64,000 nt of DNA from an uncultured cyanobacterium. Its GTDB lineage: Bacteria > Cyanobacteriota > Cyanobacteriia > PCC-6307 > Cyanobiaceae. This document shows positions 59,759 to 64,000 of the stretch, one piece after another. Under the pieces are notes generated by a model that saw only the letters and a program-made list of their open reading frames with translations, ran no database searches and was not told the origin of the DNA. A program made the translations under genes and the position numbers. How positions within the stretch are numbered: position 1 is the stretch's first letter; the number at the start of each line of letters is the position of its first letter. The stretch is taken from positions 1 to 64,000 of the forward strand of contig CAIQIA010000014.1 of the NCBI GenBank assembly GCA_903871775.1. Direction: 5' to 3'.

Positions 59759-61005
59759 GGCGCCCCCTGCCCAGGGCCCAGGGCCATGGCCCGTCGATAG
59801 GCCTGCAGCTGCAGGGGCAGCACCTGGTCATCCCCGAGACGATCGAGGATCCGCTGCCGGGCCGAGCAGGCCATCGCAGCCGCCGCCCCGGGCGAGGCCA
59901 GCAGGCGCTCAAGGGCGGCGGCGATGGCCTGGGGACGGCGGGGGGGCACCAGCAGGCCGTCCTGGCCGTCGCGGATCACCTCCGCCATCCCCCCCGCCCG
60001 GGACCCCACCACCATGCGCGCCGCCGCCATGGCCTCCCAGCAGGCATTGGGGAAATTCTCCCAGTGGCTCGGCAGCACCACGGCGTCGCAGCGGGCCAGT
60101 TCCGCCGCCACCGCCTCCGCCGCCACCGGACCGACGACGGTGACCCGGTCGCTCCAGGGCCGCAGCCGCCGCTGCAGCCACTGCTGGGCATCGCCGCGGG
60201 CGGTGGGCCAGCTGGGGCCGATGAGGCGCAGCCGCAGCAGGGGATGGCGGGGAAGCAGGTGGGCCATGGCCTCGGCCAGGTCGAAGATCCCCTTGCGGGT
60301 TTCGAGGCGGCCGAGGAACCCCACCGTCGTGAGCTGCCGGGGCGGGGCCAGGGTCAGCAGGGCCGGCGCTGGTCGGAAGACATTGGGCACCACCTGCAGC
60401 CGATCCGTCGAAAGGCCCCAGCGACGGCTGCAGATGTCAGCAATGGCCTGGCTGGGGGCCACCACAAGCGAAGCCGCAGCGCAGAAGCGCCGTTCCAGGT
60501 CGGCCTTGGCGCTGGGGGCCGGTGGTCGGGGCCACACCAGCCTGCCGCGACGGATCCCCCCCAGCAGCATGCGCAGCCGGGTCGTGGCCGACGGGGGCTC
60601 CCAGCCGAGGTCATTCAGCAGTTCGGTCGGGGTGTGCAGACGCACCACCAGGGCGGCCCCTGGGCAGAGGCCCCAGGCATCGGCCGCCTCGGCCGCCAGT
60701 TCGGGGCTTTCGATCACGGCGAAGGGGGCGCAGCGGTGCCGTTCTGCCAGCACCGGCCCCAGGGCGGTCCTGAACGCCGCCCGCGAATCGCAGGGCAGCC
60801 GATGGATGACCAGACCCGACGCCGCCCAGGGCTCTCCCCCCGCAGGGGGCACACCGGCGCAGAACACCTCCACCTCCGCCCCGGCGGCGGCGAGCATGCG
60901 GGCAGCCATGGCGCTGTAGGTGCCGATGCCGCCGATGGCCACGGCCGGCGGGAACTCATACGACACCAAAGCCAGGCGCAGGCCGGCCGCCACCCCAGCC
61001 GTCAT
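59755..61005 (-). CDS. Glycosyltransferase family 4
   Basis: 416 residues from ATG 61005, overlapping the sulfotransferase stop as ATGA. SYEFPPAVAIGGIGTYSAMA is near 14, the donor-domain start TVGFLGRLETRKGIFDLAEA near 226, and EX7E in WENFPNACWEAMAAARMVV near 317. Retaining transferase of the same surface-polysaccharide pathway. Confidence 0.9.
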   Translation of the reverse strand: MTAGVAAGLRLALVSYEFPPAVAIGGIGTYSAMAARMLAAAGAEVEVFCAGVPPAGGEPWAASGLVIHRLPCDSRAAFRTALGPVLAERHRCAPFAVIESPELAAEAADAWGLCPGAALVVRLHTPTELLNDLGWEPPSATTRLRMLLGGIRRGRLVWPRPPAPSAKADLERRFCAAASLVVAPSQAIADICSRRWGLSTDRLQVVPNVFRPAPALLTLAPPRQLTTVGFLGRLETRKGIFDLAEAMAHLLPRHPLLRLRLIGPSWPTARGDAQQWLQRRLRPWSDRVTVVGPVAAEAVAAELARCDAVVLPSHWENFPNACWEAMAAARMVVGSRAGGMAEVIRDGQDGLLVPPRRPQAIAAALERLLASPGAAAAMACSARQRILDRLGDDQVLPLQLQAYRRAMALGPGQGAP

Positions 61006-61826
61006 GGCCGGCCCGCGACCCGCCCGAGCAGCCGCACGATCCGGTCCCGGCGGCGGGGACGGCGCAGCTCCTGCAGGCGGCGGTGCAGCGTGGCGTCGTC
61101 CTGGGCCTGGAGACGCTCGATGAACGCCCTGGCCTCGAGGTGGTTGACCACGTAGTCCTCGACGGGGGGGGCCACCTTGGGGTGACGGTCGAGGGGGTAG
61201 TCTCCGGGAGGCAGCCCCAGATGCCGCTCGATGCGCTCGAGGGCCACCCCCGGTCCGGCCGCCAGCAGGTCCCGCTCGTAGTCGATCAGCAGCCATTGCC
61301 GGGCCTCGGCGTGGTGCACCAGGCGTCGCTGACCCAGCAGCAGCGAGATCAGCCAGGCCTCCCCCTGGCGATCGAGGGGCAGGGTGATGCGCTCACCGGC
61401 AGGATCGGCGGGGGCATCGGAGGCGTGCCAGCGCCGGCTGAGGCGGGCCCGGCGCAGGGAGGCCGCCTGGGCCAGCAGATCCCGGCGCACCAGGGCGACA
61501 ACGGTCAGCCAGGCGAATCCATCGTCCAGCCCCCGCAGGGCGGTCTCGGTCGACTCGAGATCATGGAGGTTGCTCTTGATGGCCCGCCAGCCCTCAGGGG
61601 CGACGTGGGGCACCATGGCGGCGATGACACCCGGGGCCAGCGGGTAGTCCGGTCGGCCATGGGCGGTCCAGCAGGAGAGGAACTGACCGAAGAAGGTCGC
61701 AGCCCAGAGCTCCTGCTCGAAGAACGACACGTCCTCACGGCAGTCGAGGAGCCGCTGCAGCACCGTGGTGCCGGAGCGCTGGAACCCCAGCAGGACGAGG
61801 CAGCGATCGGTGGCGAGGGAGCTCAT
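61002..61826 (-). CDS. Sulfotransferase family protein (PAPS-dependent)
   Basis: 274 residues from ATG 61826, which overlaps the upstream stop as ATGA; an ATG four codons earlier is less likely. The 5'-phosphosulfate loop LLGFQRSGTTVLQRLLDC is at about 12-29, and the VVALVRRDLLAQAASLRRAR region near 113 holds the 3'-phosphate-binding Arg/Ser. It likely sulfates sugars of the exopolysaccharide, as in sulfated cyanobacterial matrices; a protein target is not excluded. Confidence 0.87.
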   Translation of the reverse strand: MSSLATDRCLVLLGFQRSGTTVLQRLLDCREDVSFFEQELWAATFFGQFLSCWTAHGRPDYPLAPGVIAAMVPHVAPEGWRAIKSNLHDLESTETALRGLDDGFAWLTVVALVRRDLLAQAASLRRARLSRRWHASDAPADPAGERITLPLDRQGEAWLISLLLGQRRLVHHAEARQWLLIDYERDLLAAGPGVALERIERHLGLPPGDYPLDRHPKVAPPVEDYVVNHLEARAFIERLQAQDDATLHRRLQELRRPRRRDRIVRLLGRVAGRP

Positions 61827-62872
61827 CGCAGCGACCATGCCGGCAGACGATCATCGCCGCAGGGTCGCGGCTCGGGCACCTCACCCGCCAGGCGGGAAAG
61901 GGCGGCCATGGCGGGGTTGCGGCCGGCCACCGACCCCCAGCCCAGCAGCAGCAGCAGGGCCGTTGCTGCCTTCGTCAGGGGCAGAAGCCCCAGCGTCCAG
62001 GCACGGATCACGCCACGGGCCGCCAGGGGGACAGCCCCCCCGAAGTGACGGCACAGCAGGGCGCCGCGCAGCACCCAGTGGGCCAACAGCCGCCGCCGAT
62101 GGCCATCGAGACAGCCCCGGCCCACCACCTCCCGGGCCACCCGATCGATCACGGCGTTATGGGACCCGTCAGCGTAGTAGCGCTGGAAGGCGGCAGCCCC
62201 ACTGAAGCAGTCATCCCTGGGGACCCGCCAGTGGTAATCGACCTCTGCTGTGCGGGCGATGCGGCAGCCGCGGCAGAGGGCCCTGACGAACAGCTCATAG
62301 TCATGACCACCTCGGACGAGGGCTTCATCCCATTCACCGATGCGGCAGAAGGCTCTGCGACGCCAGAGCACCCCGGCGGTCTGCCAGGGCACCCGTTCGG
62401 CAAGGAAGCAGTCGAGGGGATCGCGCTCGAGGGTGTCGGCCCCCCAGAGGTTGTCGCTGCCGAGGTCGAACGGCCGATCCCGGAAACGACAGGCGACCGC
62501 ACCGACACCATCGAGGCCAGGGTCGAGGCTCAGCCGTCGCCAGCGGTGTTCGAGGCAGGTGGGCGCCAGCAGGTCATCCGAGTCAAGAAAGAGCACTGCC
62601 TGGCCACGGGCCTGCCCCAGCCCCAGGTTGCGGCAGACCTGGGAGCCGCCACCGTCGGGGCGCAGCACGGGCCGATCGATCCAGTGCAGGCGAGGGTCAT
62701 GGCGGGAGGCAGCCGCCAGCCAGGCACAGGTGCCGTCATCGGAGCCGTCATCCACCACCAGCAGCTCCAGATCCACGAGGGTCTGGTCCAGCACCGAACG
62801 GACCGTCTCCTGCAGCAGGGAGAGACGGTCACGGGTGGGCACCACGACCGACACCTGGGGGGGGGCCTTCAT
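61823..62872 (-). CDS. Glycosyltransferase family 2
   Basis: 349 residues. VSVVVPTRDRLSLLQETVRS, LLVVDDGSDDGTCAWLAA near 38 and VLFLDSDDLLAPTCLEHRWR near 93 show the GT-A site. An RGGHDYELFVRALCRG segment near 190 matches the acceptor ED motif. A C-terminal hydrophobic stretch (about 280-325) may anchor it. Start ATG overlaps the ABC exporter stop. Confidence 0.9.
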   Translation of the reverse strand: MKAPPQVSVVVPTRDRLSLLQETVRSVLDQTLVDLELLVVDDGSDDGTCAWLAAASRHDPRLHWIDRPVLRPDGGGSQVCRNLGLGQARGQAVLFLDSDDLLAPTCLEHRWRRLSLDPGLDGVGAVACRFRDRPFDLGSDNLWGADTLERDPLDCFLAERVPWQTAGVLWRRRAFCRIGEWDEALVRGGHDYELFVRALCRGCRIARTAEVDYHWRVPRDDCFSGAAAFQRYYADGSHNAVIDRVAREVVGRGCLDGHRRRLLAHWVLRGALLCRHFGGAVPLAARGVIRAWTLGLLPLTKAATALLLLLGWGSVAGRNPAMAALSRLAGEVPEPRPCGDDRLPAWSLR

Positions 62873-64000
62873 CCCGGCTGCAGCGATCGGTCGCTGAGAG
62901 CCTGACGCATCAACAGCTGGCGGTAGGTGCCGGTGGCCTCCAGGCTCAGGTCGGCATGGGTGCCGCGCTGCACGATGCGCCCACGGTCAATGACCAGGAT
63001 CTGATCGGCATCGACGACCGTGGCCAGCCGATGGGCAATCACCAGACGGGTCAGGGAGTGATCAAGGTCCCGCAGGGCCTCCTGCACCAGAAACTCGTTC
63101 TCGGTGTCGAGGGCACTGGTGGCCTCATCGAGAATCAGCAGCTCGGGCTGGCGCAGCAACGCCCGGGCCAGGGCGATCCGCTGGCGCTGGCCACCGCTGA
63201 GGCGGAAACCACGCTCCCCGACATGGGTGTCGTAGCCCTCCGGCAGCTGACTGATGAAGGTGTCGGCATGGGCCATGGCCGCAGCAGCCACGATGGCGTC
63301 TCGGGATGCCCCTGGGCTGCCGAAGGCGATGTTGTCGGCGATGCTGCGGTTGAACAGGAACGAATCCTGGTTGACCACCCCCAGACGCTGCTGCCAGCCC
63401 TGGGGATCAATCTGCTGGAGATCAACGCCGTCGATGCGGATCGAGCCGGTGCTGGGGGCGTACAGGCCGATCAGCAGATCGGCGATGGAACTCTTGCCGG
63501 CGCCACTGCTGCCCACGAGCGCCGTTGTGGTGCCCCTGGGCATGGTGAACGACAGATCGTGCAGCACCTGGTGCTCTGACGAGGGATAGATGAAGCCCAC
63601 ACCGTCAAAGCAGATGGCCTCCCGCAGGGAGGCAAAGGCGCTGCCACCGCGACGCACGAACTGCTTGTCGTCGGCGGTGAGAATGCCGTCGATGCGCCCC
63701 AGGATCGGCAGGTTGTCGACGACGACCGTGACCGAGGTCGCCAGCGACGTGAGACGCACATTCAGGCGCTGCAGACCGAGCACAAAGGTGATCAGGCTGG
63801 GCATCACGCCGGTGCTGCGGTTCTTGAACAGCACCACGCTGAGGGCCACCAGGATCGTGATGCAGACCAGGGGCAGCAGCGAGCTGATCGGCGGAATGAG
63901 ATTGATCAGCCGGGCCCGCCGCCTCAACCCAGTCTCAAGGGCCTCCGTGCGGCGCTCGAGGGCGGTCTGGGCCTGATCAAGCTGCCCGTAGGAATGGAGC
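62869..64000 (-). CDS. ABC exporter, MsbA/PglK-type flippase candidate (5' end outside window)
   Basis: Partial, about 377 residues visible, and the frame stays open to the window edge. The end of the membrane domain (HSYGQLDQAQTALERRTEAL, then LPLVCITILVALSVVLFKN) precedes an ATPase domain with Walker A GSSGAGKSS, LSGGQRQRIALARALL and LLILDEATSALD, then the switch His in VIAHRLATV. The fused membrane and ATPase layout, and location beside glycosyltransferases, suggests a lipid-linked oligosaccharide flippase. There is no peptidase domain in the visible part. Confidence 0.88.
   Translation of the reverse strand, partial: LHSYGQLDQAQTALERRTEALETGLRRRARLINLIPPISSLLPLVCITILVALSVVLFKNRSTGVMPSLITFVLGLQRLNVRLTSLATSVTVVVDNLPILGRIDGILTADDKQFVRRGGSAFASLREAICFDGVGFIYPSSEHQVLHDLSFTMPRGTTTALVGSSGAGKSSIADLLIGLYAPSTGSIRIDGVDLQQIDPQGWQQRLGVVNQDSFLFNRSIADNIAFGSPGASRDAIVAAAAMAHADTFISQLPEGYDTHVGERGFRLSGGQRQRIALARALLRQPELLILDEATSALDTENEFLVQEALRDLDHSLTRLVIAHRLATVVDADQILVIDRGRIVQRGTHADLSLEATGTYRQLLMRQALSDRSLQPG

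Overview
The window reads as chromosome of a high-GC unicellular picocyanobacterium of the Synechococcus/Cyanobium group. It carries psaE (photosystem I), petB and petD (cytochrome b6f), a CtpA-type protease, minCDE, a NatFGH/Aap-type amino-acid ABC transporter and a cyanoexosortase. Genes are packed with mostly 4-base overlaps (ATGA or GTGA), GTG/TTG starts are common, and no intergenic gap reaches 300 bases. The strong GC bias makes many long antisense shadow frames, which are left out. I saw no insertion sequence, prophage or CRISPR array.

Bases 1-33,000 hold housekeeping genes followed by an accessory zone. In order: tRNA-Tyr and tRNA-Thr; a DUF475 membrane protein; two tandem LysR-type regulators; the amino-acid transporter operon aapJQMP; an aldehyde dehydrogenase; a LysM protein convergent with and overlapping recQ; a psaE-mutM-mtnB-mtnC-invertase run; petBD, whose terminator lies inside the invertase gene; ctpA and an HD hydrolase; and a min locus whose minC is separated from minDE by a two-gene chromate-type transporter and a phospholipase-D-like gene. 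A tRNA-Thr and a KtrAB potassium transporter follow.

Bases 27,088-30,983 hold the most unusual unit: a 63-residue double-glycine-leader peptide, a strong intercistronic hairpin, and a C39-peptidase ABC exporter whose open frame begins with a second double-glycine-leader peptide fused in frame, followed by an HlyD-type adaptor. This is a peptide maturation and export system, either a bacteriocin-type or a biofilm-matrix-peptide (EbfG/PteB-like) system. Next comes a probable stress module: a small protein, a phosphoribosyltransferase, a sigma-70 factor, a ribbon-helix-helix protein, a second phosphoribosyltransferase and Hsp20.

Bases 34,603-64,000 form a cell-surface island of about 29 kb. It has a Wza-like export protein and a Wzc-like tyrosine autokinase with a (Tyr-Gly)n tail, a CX5R phosphatase, two tandem PEP-CTERM-like secreted proteins, HpsJ, an exosortase-associated protein and a cyanoexosortase. 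These are followed (reading the minus strand) by a very long, translationally coupled set of glycosyltransferases, an acetyltransferase, FkbM methyltransferases, a Wzy-like membrane protein, a sulfotransferase and a flippase-type ABC exporter cut by the window edge. The likely outcome is synthesis, export and phosphorylation-controlled assembly of a possibly methylated, acetylated and sulfated exopolysaccharide, with exosortase-processed proteins anchored alongside it.
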